From Methanomassiliicoccus luminyensis B10 (GTDB lineage: Archaea > Thermoplasmatota > Thermoplasmata > Methanomassiliicoccales > Methanomassiliicoccaceae): DNA of 64,000 nucleotides. Shown here piece by piece: positions 43,129-52,184 of the stretch; the first letter of the stretch is position 1; the number at the start of each line of letters is the position of its first letter. The notes under the pieces are model-generated. The model saw only the letters and a list, made by a program, of their open reading frames with translations. It did no database searches and was not told where the DNA came from. The position numbers and the translations under genes were made by a program. The stretch lies in assembly GCF_000308215.1 (NCBI RefSeq), contig NZ_CAJE01000014.1:1-64000 (forward strand). Reading direction: 5' to 3'.

Positions 43129-44730
43129 GTGTTCGTAAATCATCCCCTGATCAAGCCGAACTCGGTGCGGGAAAGAAGCTACCAGAGAGAGCTGGCCGAC
43201 GCCTGCCTGCGCTCTTCCACTCTCGTCGTCCTGCCCACCGGGCTGGGGAAGACCGTCATCGCGCTCCTGGTCATTGCCGACGTACTCCGCGACAATGGCG
43301 GCAAGGTGCTGTTCCTCGCCCCGACCAAGCCGCTGGTGGAGCAGCATGCCTCGTTCCTCCGGGCCAACCTGATGAGCAGGGACGTCATTATGATGACCGG
43401 AGAGGTCGAGCCGGCGGGGAGGCGGGCGCTGTGGGACGAGAACGACGTCATCGTCTCCACCCCGCAGGTCATCGCCAACGACCTCCGGAACGGGCTGGAC
43501 CTGGGAAACGTCCGCCTGATCATATTCGATGAAGCGCACCGGGGCGTGGGCGACTACGCCTACGTGAAGGTCGCGGAGGCCTACAAGGCCTCCAAAGGAA
43601 GGACCATGGCCATCACCGCCTCCCCGGGAGTCACCAAGAAGAAGATCCTGGCGGTGTGCGAGAATTTGGGCCTCGATAACATCGAAGCGAGGTCAGAGGA
43701 GGATGACAACGTCTCCGACTACGTGTTCGACATCGGCCTGGAGCGGGTGGAGGTGGAAGTGCCCGAACGCCTGAAGGAGGTTATCGGAACGCTCCGCCCC
43801 CTGCACGAGTCGTACATCAAGCAGCTGGTGAAGATGAGGGCGATGAGTTCGAAGAGGCCCCCGACCACCATGTACCTGCTGGAGGTGAGCCGCTCGCTCC
43901 AAGCCAGGCTCCGCTCCGGCGGCAATAAGGGATACCTCTTCAGAGCGCTGAGCCTGCAGGCCATGGCCATAAAGGTAGGGCATGCCATCGAGCTTGCCGA
44001 GACCCAGGGGACCGATGCGGTCCGCGCGTACCTCGGCTCGGTCAAGAGGGAGGCGGGGTCATCGAAGGGGTCCAAAGCATCCCGGGCGGTGGCCACTTCC
44101 GATGAGTTTGCCAAGGCGTGGGAGCTGCTGGAGGGCATGGAGGACGAGCACCCCAAGATGCCCTTGCTCGCCGATCTCATCTCCCGTCAGATCGCTTCGA
44201 AACCGAGCTCGCGGATCATGGTCTTCACCAACTACCGCGGCAGCTGCGAGACGGTGGTGGGACGATTGTCCGAGCTAGATGGAGCAAAAGTGCATAAGCT
44301 GGTCGGGCAGACCGACAAGGGCGGGGACAAGGGCCTCCGCCAAAAGGAGCAGGTGGAGGTGCTCTCCCGCCTGCGCGGGGGAGAGATCAACGTCGTGGTC
44401 GCCACCTGCGTGGGGGAGGAAGGCCTCGACGTCGCCGACACCGACCTGGTGGTGTTCTACGAGCCGGTGCCGTCGGCCATCCGGAGCATACAGAGAAGGG
44501 GGAGGACCGGCCGCACCGCGCCGGGCAGGGTGGTCATCTTCATCACTAAAGGCACCAGGGACGAGATGTCCATGAGCACCAGCACGGCCAAGGAGGGCAC
44601 CATGAAGAGGAACCTCGCCAGGATCAAGAAGCAGATGGACGCCAGGAGGGCGATGGGGGAAGTGCCGATCGAGCGGGCGCTGGCCCGATGCGCCGCCAAT
44701 AGCCCCATCGACGAGGAGGTGGACTGCTAA
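43129..44730 (+). CDS. Hef-type SF2 helicase without nuclease domain
   Basis: About 533 residues from a GTG placed where the Hef family begins (VNHPLIKPNSVRERSYQ); an in-frame TTG at 43024 would add 35 residues without similarity. Helicase motifs: LPTGLGKTVIALLVIADVL, APTKPLVEQHA, FDEAHRGVG, ITASPG, VFTNYRGSC, and IQRRGRTGR. Hef/FANCM proteins remodel stalled forks. In many euryarchaea an XPF-like nuclease domain follows; here the protein ends just after the helicase with a basic tail, as in some Thermoplasmata. Confidence 0.88.
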   Translation: MFVNHPLIKPNSVRERSYQRELADACLRSSTLVVLPTGLGKTVIALLVIADVLRDNGGKVLFLAPTKPLVEQHASFLRANLMSRDVIMMTGEVEPAGRRALWDENDVIVSTPQVIANDLRNGLDLGNVRLIIFDEAHRGVGDYAYVKVAEAYKASKGRTMAITASPGVTKKKILAVCENLGLDNIEARSEEDDNVSDYVFDIGLERVEVEVPERLKEVIGTLRPLHESYIKQLVKMRAMSSKRPPTTMYLLEVSRSLQARLRSGGNKGYLFRALSLQAMAIKVGHAIELAETQGTDAVRAYLGSVKREAGSSKGSKASRAVATSDEFAKAWELLEGMEDEHPKMPLLADLISRQIASKPSSRIMVFTNYRGSCETVVGRLSELDGAKVHKLVGQTDKGGDKGLRQKEQVEVLSRLRGGEINVVVATCVGEEGLDVADTDLVVFYEPVPSAIRSIQRRGRTGRTAPGRVVIFITKGTRDEMSMSTSTAKEGTMKRNLARIKKQMDARRAMGEVPIERALARCAANSPIDEEVDC

Positions 44731-44831
44731 GAATGATGCATTGTGGAAAACATTATTTCATTAATTATTAGCTATTTTGCTTATATCTTAGAAAATAAGT
44801 TAATTTGATAATAAGACAATAGGGGGTCAAA

Positions 44832-45623
44832 TTGTATCGCCTCAGCGATACAGCCGTGATACAAATGGCGAAGCAGGAAATAATAGGCGTCATCACTGGC
44901 GATCTCATCCGCTATTCCCGATACCCCGCCGAGGCCCGCGAGTTCCTCGCGCAGGCGCTGGGATGCGTCAAGGAACACTACCACGCCGATTTCCAGGTGT
45001 ACCGGGGGGACAGTTTCCAGGGCATCGTGCCAGACCCCCAGGACGCGCTCAGGGTCACGCTGCTCATCCGCTCGTTCCTCATCGCCTCCCCCGTCATCCT
45101 GTACATATTGGAGAGAGAGGACGGCAAGAAAAGGATGAGCTCACCGGGCAGCTTCTTCAAGCTCAAGGAGGGGCAGGCTCCCGACCGGGATGTGGTGAGA
45201 TACCTGTCCAAGAGGCTCCGGCATCCCTATCGGATCGACGCCAGGGTGTCGGTCGGGATAGGAAAGGCGGACCACATCTCCGTGGCTATCGGGGACAGCG
45301 ATGGGGAGGCGTTCCGGCTTTCGGGCGAGCGCTTGGATGTCATGAAGAAGCTGAAGCAGGACCTCTCCGTCCTGACACCGTGGGATGATCTGAACAAGGA
45401 GATGGAGATCGAGACGGCGTTCCTGGATAGCCTCATGCTGCGGTGGACGCGAGCTCAAGCAATAGCCGTCTTCTTCGCGCTTCAAGGCAGGACCCAGGAC
45501 GAACTCGTGGAGATGCTCGGCATATCCCAGAGTGCGGTGTCCCAGAGCCTGGGGCGGTCGAACTACCGCACGCTCAACCTTATGCTGGAAAGGTTCGAAG
45601 GGATTGTCGCGCGAGGAGAATGA
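44832..45623 (+). CDS. SatD-like protein with C-terminal HTH
   Basis: 263 residues. GVITGDLIRYSRYPAEAREFL, VYRGDSFQGIVPDPQDALRVTLLIRSFL and DARVSVGIGKAD follow the SatD-family pattern (a nucleotidyl-cyclase-like fold by appearance). The C-terminus QAIAVFFALQGRTQDELVEMLGISQSAVSQSLGRSNYRTL is a sigma70-region-4-like HTH. The TTG start has AGGGGGT five bases upstream; an ATG at 44865 is the alternative. SatD-like genes are often next to DUF3307 genes, and one follows 1 kb downstream. Confidence 0.7.
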   Translation: MYRLSDTAVIQMAKQEIIGVITGDLIRYSRYPAEAREFLAQALGCVKEHYHADFQVYRGDSFQGIVPDPQDALRVTLLIRSFLIASPVILYILEREDGKKRMSSPGSFFKLKEGQAPDRDVVRYLSKRLRHPYRIDARVSVGIGKADHISVAIGDSDGEAFRLSGERLDVMKKLKQDLSVLTPWDDLNKEMEIETAFLDSLMLRWTRAQAIAVFFALQGRTQDELVEMLGISQSAVSQSLGRSNYRTLNLMLERFEGIVARGE

Positions 45624-45716
45624 GGGGATAACATCCTCCGACCAACCACCTGAGAATCTAGTAAGTCTGGATGTAGTGTCAAACCCCATAAGTTCCAACG
45701 CTCTCGCAACCTCGAC

Positions 45717-46403
45717 TTGAACGCAAACGAGGGCAGTAATGGTAACAATCATTCGTACAGCTCCGCGAATATCATGCTGGACGAGAGCGGGGACCTTGGG
45801 TTCTCCCCCCATAGCTCACGCCATTTCGTCGTCGCGGCCACGATCATTTATGATCCAGATGCCATCGGTCGTCTGGCTAAAAGGGTCCGAAATAAGTCGA
45901 TGAGAAGGGAATGGAGAGAAGAGCTAAAGTTCAACAATTCGGAGGAACCGACGAGGATCCTGATGCTCAATGGCGTGGCAAAGATGAATTGCCAGATCAT
46001 ATGGATCTCGTTCGACAAGGGCCGAATCTCACTGAGCTTGAGAGAGGATAAGTATCTCTTATACCGGATGGCCTGCGAGATAGTTCTTCGAGAGGCCGTT
46101 AGGCGCACACCGGCCAAGAAGGTCCACGTAATAATTGACAAGCGTTATTCGAAGAAAAGGGACCGTGATAGACTAGACCAACACTTAATGTCAATAATCA
46201 CAGAGAACCATGCCGGCAATTTTTTACCCAAGGTTCAGATGAGTCAGTACGACTCCTTCATGAGCAGCGAGCTGCAGGTTCACGATTTTGTTGTGGGGGC
46301 CATCTACCAGCATCTTGAAAGAGACGTGGACGAATACATGAACTTGATTAAGAGCAAAATTGTCTTCGGACAACGAGGTGGTAATAAAAACGGCAGCCCC
46401 TGA
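45717..46403 (+). CDS. DUF3800-domain protein
   Basis: Up to 228 residues. IMLDESGDLGF near the start and HVIIDKRYSKKRDRDRLDQHL, then MSQYDSFMSSELQVHDFVVGAIYQHLE are the hallmarks of DUF3800, an RNase H-like predicted nuclease often found in mobile or defence regions, with Asp/Glu/Asp positions visible. The first possible start is TTG (45717); ATG 45774, right before LDESGD, is the alternative. More AT-rich than its neighbours and placed between satD-like and DUF3307 genes, so probably an insertion. Confidence 0.75.
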   Translation: MNANEGSNGNNHSYSSANIMLDESGDLGFSPHSSRHFVVAATIIYDPDAIGRLAKRVRNKSMRREWREELKFNNSEEPTRILMLNGVAKMNCQIIWISFDKGRISLSLREDKYLLYRMACEIVLREAVRRTPAKKVHVIIDKRYSKKRDRDRLDQHLMSIITENHAGNFLPKVQMSQYDSFMSSELQVHDFVVGAIYQHLERDVDEYMNLIKSKIVFGQRGGNKNGSP

Positions 46404-46480
46404 CGGAGTGTTGCGCAGAGGTACCATGCGGTACCCAATACCGTCAGGACTTACCTGCCGACCTATCATGAGCGTTGAGG
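46399..46480. ncRNA. Structured intergenic element, copy 2
   Basis: A perfect 8-pair stem (CCTGACGG 46399–46406 with CCGTCAGG 46441–46448) closes a loop with TTGCGCAGAG and an inner hairpin (GGTACC-ATGC-GGTACC, 46420–46435). After the stem comes ACTTACCTGCCGACC and CATGAGCG. Relative to copy 1, both sides of the stem differ yet pair, while TTGCGCAGAG, ATAC.GT..GGAC and CCTGCCGA are kept. The stop codon of the DUF3800 gene lies in the 5' arm. The remaining bases to 46660 show no gene. Confidence 0.45.
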
Positions 46481-46660
46481 ATATTTTACTTTTTCTGCTA
46501 ACTACAGCTTACAGTACCAGTACCCCACTGGACGAAATGATGAGCGGACGTCGCCAGAGGAGGTTGTGCTCACGAACTCCCGCGGGAGCTACGCGGCCTA
46601 GACATTCAAGATGTCATTTTGAAACAAAGGTTCAAGAGCTGCCCGTTGGTTCCTAACCCG

Positions 46661-47378
46661 ATGGGAGCGGGGTATCCGGAGCTCGTGGTCCTGCTGCACC
46701 TGGTCATCGCCCACCTGCTGGTGGACTTCGTCCTCCAGCCGAAAAGCTGGGTGGAGGTCGAAGTATCTGCTGGCGCATGCCGCCCTGGCCGGCGCCATCT
46801 CCTACCTTTTCGTCATGGACTGGGGCGCGTGGTATGTCCCCGTCATCATCGGCGTCTCGCACTTCGCCATCGATGCTCTGAAGACCAACCACACCGACGG
46901 GGCGAGGACATTCACCCTCGACCAGCTGGCCCATTTCGCGGTCATCGTCCTGGTGTGGCTCGCCCTGATACAGCCGGTGGCGGATCTGGGGAGCGTGGCC
47001 GATCAGCTGCGGGGGATATGGGAGAGCAACAACGTCGCGCTGCTCATCACCGGCCTCATCTTTGTCATCTGGCCAGCCGGCATCCTCATCGGCAAGGTCA
47101 CCAAGGGGCTGAGGGACAAGATATCGGCGCTGGAGGGCAACGACCTCCTGGACCTCAACGGCAGGTACATCGGCTACGCCGAGCGCATCATGATCTTCCT
47201 GTTCGTCATGGTGGACCAGTACATCGCCATAGGGTTCATAGTGGCGACGAAGTCCATCTTCCGGCTGGACGAGAGGAGGAGCCCCGCATATATCGAATAC
47301 CACCTGCTCGGCTCGCTGCTGTCCTTTGCTGCCGCCATCGTGGTGGGCCTAATCGTCCGGTACCTCATGTTGGTTTAG
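46661..47378 (+). pseudogene. DUF3307 membrane protein with a frameshift
   Basis: The ATG at 46661 opens GYPELVVLLHLVIAHLLVDFVLQPKSWVE, the DUF3307 start ('HLLaDFvLQ..W'). After GTGGAGGTCGAAG (about 46752–46764) the family sequence continues in another frame: SKYLLAHAALAGAISYLFVMDWGAWYVPVIIGVSHFAIDALK…, to the end with four more helices. One base change would restore the protein, so this is a fresh pseudogene or a sequencing error. Its 3' end overlaps the next gene, on the other strand, by 30 bases. Confidence 0.75.
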
Positions 47379-47585
47379 GACCCCGATGATTATCACGAAC
47401 ACGCCGATCAGCACGAGCCCAGCTCCCACTATGGCGAACGCGATGTCCCAGTAGAAGTCCGTCGCGTACGTATTCGCCAGCTGTATGTCCCATGAGGTCC
47501 TGGAACCGATGAACAGCACCACGATCCCAATAAACGCGGTTACCAGGCCGGTCAGATTGTACCGTGTTCCACCAGTCAGTGCCAT
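47349..47585 (-). CDS. Small two-helix membrane protein
   Basis: 78 residues starting MALTGGTRYNLTGLVTAFIGIVVLF, with a second helix IAFAIVGAGLVLIGVFVIIIGVL. An outside loop RTSWDIQLANTYATDFYWD lies between them. Family not recognised. AATATTATATTCGC-like AT-rich sequence upstream (about 47610–47625) could be its promoter. Confidence 0.55.
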   Translation of the reverse strand: MALTGGTRYNLTGLVTAFIGIVVLFIGSRTSWDIQLANTYATDFYWDIAFAIVGAGLVLIGVFVIIIGVLNQHEVPDD

Positions 47586-47733
47586 GGGCGCGTGAGCACC
47601 ATATGCGAATATAATATTTTTGTAACAATAAATCGGCGAAGCGCAGCATATCTTTTTGGCGACGGCAATAGGTTCTTTACTGATTCGCACCCCTCTAAAC
47701 ATCGATCTCGGGGGCCATTGCATGAGGGGTCTG

Positions 47734-48123
47734 ATGAGCACAAAGGCATCTTTCGGGAGGTCGGAGCGGGTACTGGCGGCCTTGTTCGTACTGGGAGCCG
47801 TTCTGGGCTTCCTGCTGAGCCCGCTGGGTTTCGAGCCCCGAATGAACGAACTGCGGAGCCTGGCCTTTGCCGCATTCTTCATCATCGTGGGAATGCTGCT
47901 CCCGATCGCCGGGCTGGTACTGCTGTGGTCCCGAAGGCCCCAGATCGCTGGCATTCTGGCGGTGATCAACGCCGCTCTCTATTTCCTCATCGCGCCCGCC
48001 GACCAGGCGTTGTTCTTCTTCACGGTGCCCCCTCCGCTCGCCGTGACAGTGGGTGAGTACATCCTCATCCTGGTGGGGATCGGGTACATGCTGTACGGAC
48101 CCAGAGTATATTCAAGGGGCTGA
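47734..48123 (+). CDS. Small four-helix membrane protein
   Basis: 129 residues from ATG 47734, preferred because GAGGGG lies just upstream (an ATG at 47722 is in frame). Four hydrophobic segments: VLAALFVLGAVLGFLL, LAFAAFFIIVGMLLPIAGLVLLW, IAGILAVINAALYFLI and VGEYILILVGIGYML. Family not recognised. Confidence 0.55.
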   Translation: MSTKASFGRSERVLAALFVLGAVLGFLLSPLGFEPRMNELRSLAFAAFFIIVGMLLPIAGLVLLWSRRPQIAGILAVINAALYFLIAPADQALFFFTVPPPLAVTVGEYILILVGIGYMLYGPRVYSRG

Positions 48124-48184
48124 GCGGGGGAGCTGGACGGCGTCGAAGCGCTGGTAACGATCTAGAACGCCGTAAGACGCTTCT

Positions 48185-48844
48185 TCAACGCGCGGCCTCC
48201 GGCGTGGCCAGCCTCACCCCGAGATCGTACGCTTTCTGCAGGTCCTGCGGGAACACCTCGGCCCTGCGCTTCGCTTTTAGCTCTGGGTCCCACGCCGATG
48301 AGACGTACTTGGAGTAGTCATCGAACTGGTATGTGTCGGTGACCGCGAGGTATGGCTCCGACGGCCCGAGGGTCCGGGAGGCCATCCCCTCAAGGTTCCG
48401 GAAAAGCTTCATATAGCCCCACTTTTCCAGATTGGCCTCCGCTATGTTCATGGTGAATATCCACGCGGACCTCGTCCTCCCTGGATATATGGTGGAGTGC
48501 TCCTTGTCGTAGACCAGGAAGGGGAATATCAGACGCTCCCAGAACGACCTCATCTCCCCAGTGACATCGCTCAGGTAGATGGGCGAGCCGAATAAGATCG
48601 CGTCGGCCCCGGCTATCCGCTCCAGGACCGGCGTGAGATCATCCTTCACCGCGCACCGGCCGTAGCTCTTGCCACCCTTGAGCTTGCAGGCGAAGCAGCT
48701 GATGCACCCCTTGAAGTCCAGATCGTAGAGGTTCACCAGCTCCGTTTCCGCACCCTGAGAGGCGGCGCCCTCCAGGGCCTTGTTCAGCATGCTGGCGGTG
48801 TTCCACCGCTTTCGCGGACTGCCGTTGATGGCGATGACTTTCAT
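48185..48844 (-). CDS. NADPH-dependent FMN reductase-like / iron–sulfur flavoprotein-like protein
   Basis: 219 residues. MKVIAINGSPRKRWNTASML is the FMN-phosphate-binding loop of flavodoxin-like reductases; DFKGCISCFACKLKGGKSYGRCAVKDDL holds a cysteine cluster resembling iron–sulfur flavoproteins; ADAILFGSPIYLSDVTGEMRSFWER follows. Probably an electron carrier or reductase in an anaerobe. The flavodoxin gene upstream ends 12 bases before it, so the two are likely co-expressed. Confidence 0.82.
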   Translation of the reverse strand: MKVIAINGSPRKRWNTASMLNKALEGAASQGAETELVNLYDLDFKGCISCFACKLKGGKSYGRCAVKDDLTPVLERIAGADAILFGSPIYLSDVTGEMRSFWERLIFPFLVYDKEHSTIYPGRTRSAWIFTMNIAEANLEKWGYMKLFRNLEGMASRTLGPSEPYLAVTDTYQFDDYSKYVSSAWDPELKAKRRAEVFPQDLQKAYDLGVRLATPEAAR

Positions 48845-48855
48845 GACCTCACCGT

Positions 48856-49344
48856 TCAAGGAATGATGTTGGTCAGCCACCCGGATATCTCTTTCTGCGC
48901 GTTCCCGGCGTTCCCGCCCCGGACGGCCAGGCCGTGGAGGACCATCGACCGCGGGCACAGCTCCCTGACCTCTGCCACGCTCCGTCCCAGCCCGGTCCCC
49001 TCGTGCGTGCAGAACGGTGCGACCCTCTTTCCCGAAATGTCGTGCCGTGCCAGGAACGCTGCCACCGGCCTCGGCATGGCATCGCACCAGTTGGGGTAGC
49101 CGAGAAAGACCGTGCCGTAACGCGTCATGTCCTCGACCCCCTCCTTCAATTCAGGGAGGCGCTTCTCCGCGAGTTCCTTCTTCGCCCTCTCCACCACCGC
49201 GCCGTAATCTCTCGGGTAGCTCTCCGCGGCCACGATCTCGAAGAGGTCGCCGCCGGTCATCTCCTTCACCTGCTTGGCCGCCTCGCGCGTGGTCCCTGAG
49301 TGCGAAAAGTAGGCCACCAGTACGCTGCTGTTCGCGCTGCTCAT
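48856..49344 (-). CDS. Flavodoxin-like protein
   Basis: 162 residues. VLVAYFSHSGTTREAAKQV is the flavodoxin FMN-binding loop (T/S-x-T/S-G-T type), then YGTVFLGYPNWCDAMPRPVAAFL and VAPFCTHEGTGLGRSV. Belongs to the Flavodoxin_4 group. First gene of the pair with the reductase-like gene. The upstream gap to 49581 has GC-rich inverted repeats (for example GCCCGGG) and a weak TATA, and no gene. Confidence 0.85.
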   Translation of the reverse strand: MSSANSSVLVAYFSHSGTTREAAKQVKEMTGGDLFEIVAAESYPRDYGAVVERAKKELAEKRLPELKEGVEDMTRYGTVFLGYPNWCDAMPRPVAAFLARHDISGKRVAPFCTHEGTGLGRSVAEVRELCPRSMVLHGLAVRGGNAGNAQKEISGWLTNIIP

Positions 49345-49581
49345 TGAATCATCTTCCTTTTCCCGAGCATCTTGCGGGAACTCGGCCCCGCGGCCGCAAT
49401 GCCCGGGCGACCGCATGCGGTATGCACTCACGACTTTAATAGGCGGCATAGGCGCCCTGCCCGGGAGGCGCATCCGCATATGTCTCCTCTTGACCTGTCG
49501 CTCGAATGGAAAAGAGGAGGTCCCGGGCGTCCTCGCTCTACCTCCGGGACGACGTCCGGCCACTGGAGTTGCGATGCTACA

Positions 49582-50154
49582 TCATGGCACCTGCCGGGTC
49601 TGCCAGCGCAGCCACCACAGCCCCGCGATGAGCGCGGGGATGCCGAACACGATGAGCACCGACACGAGCACCCAGACGACCGAGTCGATCAGGTAGTCGA
49701 AGGTCCAGCCGGCCAGGGGCAGGCCCCAGTTCCCATCGAGGTACACTTTCAGGAGGAACACCAGGAACAGGAGGAACGAGAACCCGTTGCCCGCGTCGGA
49801 CCGGTGGTCCTTCTTCTTTTCTCCGCGCTCGTACTCCGCCCTCTCCGCGGCGGGCAGTCTCTTCCACCAGGCCCACCCGATCACCCCCAGCACGATCACC
49901 GGGATGCCGACGAGGACTGCCTCCCAGAACACCAGGCGCAGCAGGAAGTCGACCACGGTCCCTATCGACCACGCCCCCAGCCCCGCGGGGACTAGGCCGC
50001 TCGCCTGCGCCTCCCCGGCATACCACAGGAACACAAGGATGGACCATACGGCCACCCCCGCCACGGCGATGCCGGCCAGGGCCACAGCCCCCCAGTGCCG
50101 CTTCAGGAACATCTTCCACGCCATCGGATCTTCGACTGACACGCTCTCCGTCAT
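49582..50154 (-). CDS. Four-helix membrane protein of unknown family
   Basis: 190 residues: a short cytosolic start, helices near WGAVALAGIAVAGVAVWSILVFLWY, VVDFLLRLVFWEAVLVGIPVIVLGVIGWAWW, SFLLFLVFLLKVYL and VVWVLVSVLIVFGIPALIAGLWWLRW, with a charged loop RLPAAERAEYERGEKKKDHRSDAG. Not recognised. Separate from its neighbours by 240-base gaps. Confidence 0.6.
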   Translation of the reverse strand: MTESVSVEDPMAWKMFLKRHWGAVALAGIAVAGVAVWSILVFLWYAGEAQASGLVPAGLGAWSIGTVVDFLLRLVFWEAVLVGIPVIVLGVIGWAWWKRLPAAERAEYERGEKKKDHRSDAGNGFSFLLFLVFLLKVYLDGNWGLPLAGWTFDYLIDSVVWVLVSVLIVFGIPALIAGLWWLRWQTRQVP

Positions 50155-50394
50155 TTCTAACCCTCTTTGCCCTATTAGAAGTGAATAGTGTGGCCATGGT
50201 GCTTATGCAGTTTGAGCACAAGTGACCGCGAATGAGCGCGAAGCTCGGGACGCTCACCTCATCGTTCTGCTAGTCACTGATTTGTCAATAGGCGTTAAAA
50301 ATTTACAAAATAGTAGATGTAAATAGGAATATGATAAATTTTATAACCGTATTTGTGCATATACCCACCTACGTCTACAAGATTGGAGCTTAAT

Positions 50395-51189
50395 ATGGAG
50401 AATAAAAAAAGAAAGAGCGGCGGCCAAAAAGAAATCTACATATCTGCCCTGAAGAACAAAGTCATCACTGTAAGTGAGGCCAGGCAGATCGTTAAGAACG
50501 ACAACACCGCACGGATGGCCCTTTGGCGGCTCACCAAGGACGGCCATCTGGTGCGGGCCAAAGAGGGGGTGTACGCGGCGATTCCGCCAGAGGTGTCACC
50601 TGACGACTATGAAATCAACAGATATTTGCTGTTCGACAAGGTCATGAACTCCTCGGGCGCATTTGCGTTCCACAGCGCCCTGGAACTCCACGGTGCAGCA
50701 TATTCAGCTTTTTCGACGGTTTACTACATCACCGTGGCGAAGAAACCATCTTTCAAATTTCTCGAAGATGTATATCGCCCCGTATGGGTACCAACGTTGT
50801 TCGGCATCACCACCGCTCGAATCGATGAGTTCCGGATCCCTGTAACAGATAAGGAGAGGACGTTCCTGGATTGTCTCCGGAGACCGGACCTTAGCGGTGG
50901 GACCGAAGAGTATCTCAAAAGCGTAGAGGCGTTCACGCTGATGAGCTCCACGAAGCTATTGGATTACCTGCGTCGCTTCGGTGAACAGAGCTTGTACCAG
51001 AGGGCGGGGTTCGTGCTTTCCTATCTGCAAAGCAAAATCAGAGTCCCCGATGAGCTTCTGGACGTTCTGCGCTCGCACGTAGGGTCCAATGTCTACTATC
51101 TGACGCCAAAGAAGACAAATGGCAGATTGAACAAGGAGTGGAACATCATGGTCCCGCGTAACCTGGAGGAGCTGGTCAGATATGTCTGA
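50395..51189 (+). CDS. AbiEi-type antitoxin / transcription regulator
   Basis: 264 residues. N-terminal winged helix (VITVSEARQIVKNDNTARMALWRLTKDGHLVRAKEGVYAAIPPE) followed by the AbiEi_1 domain (SGAFAFHSALELHGAAYSAF; ERTFLDCLRRPDLSGGTEEYL). Antitoxin of the AbiE type IV toxin–antitoxin/abortive infection system, which also represses its own promoter. The upstream AT-rich gap (50270–50394) with ATAAATTTTATAACC holds the promoter. ATG 50395 is taken as start; an in-frame earlier ATG lacks similarity. Confidence 0.88.
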   Translation: MENKKRKSGGQKEIYISALKNKVITVSEARQIVKNDNTARMALWRLTKDGHLVRAKEGVYAAIPPEVSPDDYEINRYLLFDKVMNSSGAFAFHSALELHGAAYSAFSTVYYITVAKKPSFKFLEDVYRPVWVPTLFGITTARIDEFRIPVTDKERTFLDCLRRPDLSGGTEEYLKSVEAFTLMSSTKLLDYLRRFGEQSLYQRAGFVLSYLQSKIRVPDELLDVLRSHVGSNVYYLTPKKTNGRLNKEWNIMVPRNLEELVRYV

Positions 51190-52132
51190 AGTTCCGGGAA
51201 AGGCTTACTTCTCACGATCGTCTCGTCAAACTGGATTCAAATCGGATGTGCTGGAGAAGGTTTACCGCCTCGCCACCATTCTTGACCAAATGCAATCCAT
51301 CCCTGAACTTTCTGAAAAGCTTGCTCTCAAGGGAGGGACGGCCATCCAGGGCACAATCTTTGGATTTAAGCGACTGTCGATCGATATCGACCTTAACTAT
51401 GTTGGAAGCAGTGAGAAAGAGGTCATGCAGAAAGATAGATCCCAGCTCCGCAATTTGCTTACATTCATGTTCAAAGACCTTGGATACGATGTCGATCCTC
51501 CGTTTAAAGAGTATGCAGAGGAGCAATTCGACCTCCATTTCATCAACTGCCATGGAGGCCGAGATCACTTGAAGTTGGAGATCAATTACCTGGAGCGCCT
51601 TCCGGTAGCTGGAACCTTGAGAAGCGAGCTCAGGCACCCATTTGGGGAAGATATTGGCAGCGTGGAGGTCCTCTCATATAGGGCGGAGGAACTTTTCGCG
51701 GGGAAGATGCGTGCCTTGACGACCAGAGGTACTCCCAGGGATATCTACGATGCTTATCAGATAACGGACTATAAAAAGCTCGATCAACGCCTACTGAGGA
51801 AGGTCGCTCTGTTTTATATCTCACCGAAAGAAGATGCACGAAAAATGAATACAGGTTTTATCGAGGCCGTCACCAATAAGGAAATGCAAGACCACCTCGT
51901 TCCGATGTTATCCTCCAATGATGAGGTTGACACCGAACTGATGAAGAGGCGAGCGTTGATAGCTGCCCAGGAATTATTAGCATTGACCGATTCGGAGAGC
52001 AGGTACTTCGAGTCCATATATACCAAGCGCTCTCCCGATTTCACCCTCCTTTTCGAAGATCCATCATTGTATGAATCCCTGGCAAAACACCCAGGGATTC
52101 TTTGGAGACTGCAGCAACTCAAGAGGCAATAA
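51182..52132 (+). CDS. AbiEii-type nucleotidyltransferase toxin
   Basis: 316 residues. LALKGGTAIQGTIFGFKRLSIDIDLNYVG contains the nucleotidyltransferase motif (GG…, then D-x-D). HLKLEINYLER and VLSYRAEELFAGKMRALTTRGTPRDIYDAYQI are further AbiEii signatures. Relatives transfer nucleotides to tRNA or other targets and stop growth unless neutralised. Overlaps the antitoxin gene by 8 bases. Confidence 0.9.
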   Translation: MSEVPGKAYFSRSSRQTGFKSDVLEKVYRLATILDQMQSIPELSEKLALKGGTAIQGTIFGFKRLSIDIDLNYVGSSEKEVMQKDRSQLRNLLTFMFKDLGYDVDPPFKEYAEEQFDLHFINCHGGRDHLKLEINYLERLPVAGTLRSELRHPFGEDIGSVEVLSYRAEELFAGKMRALTTRGTPRDIYDAYQITDYKKLDQRLLRKVALFYISPKEDARKMNTGFIEAVTNKEMQDHLVPMLSSNDEVDTELMKRRALIAAQELLALTDSESRYFESIYTKRSPDFTLLFEDPSLYESLAKHPGILWRLQQLKRQ

Positions 52133-52184
52133 ACCAACCTCCCCTCACCATCTTTTATCGACCTATGCTCCGATATTCTTCCTC

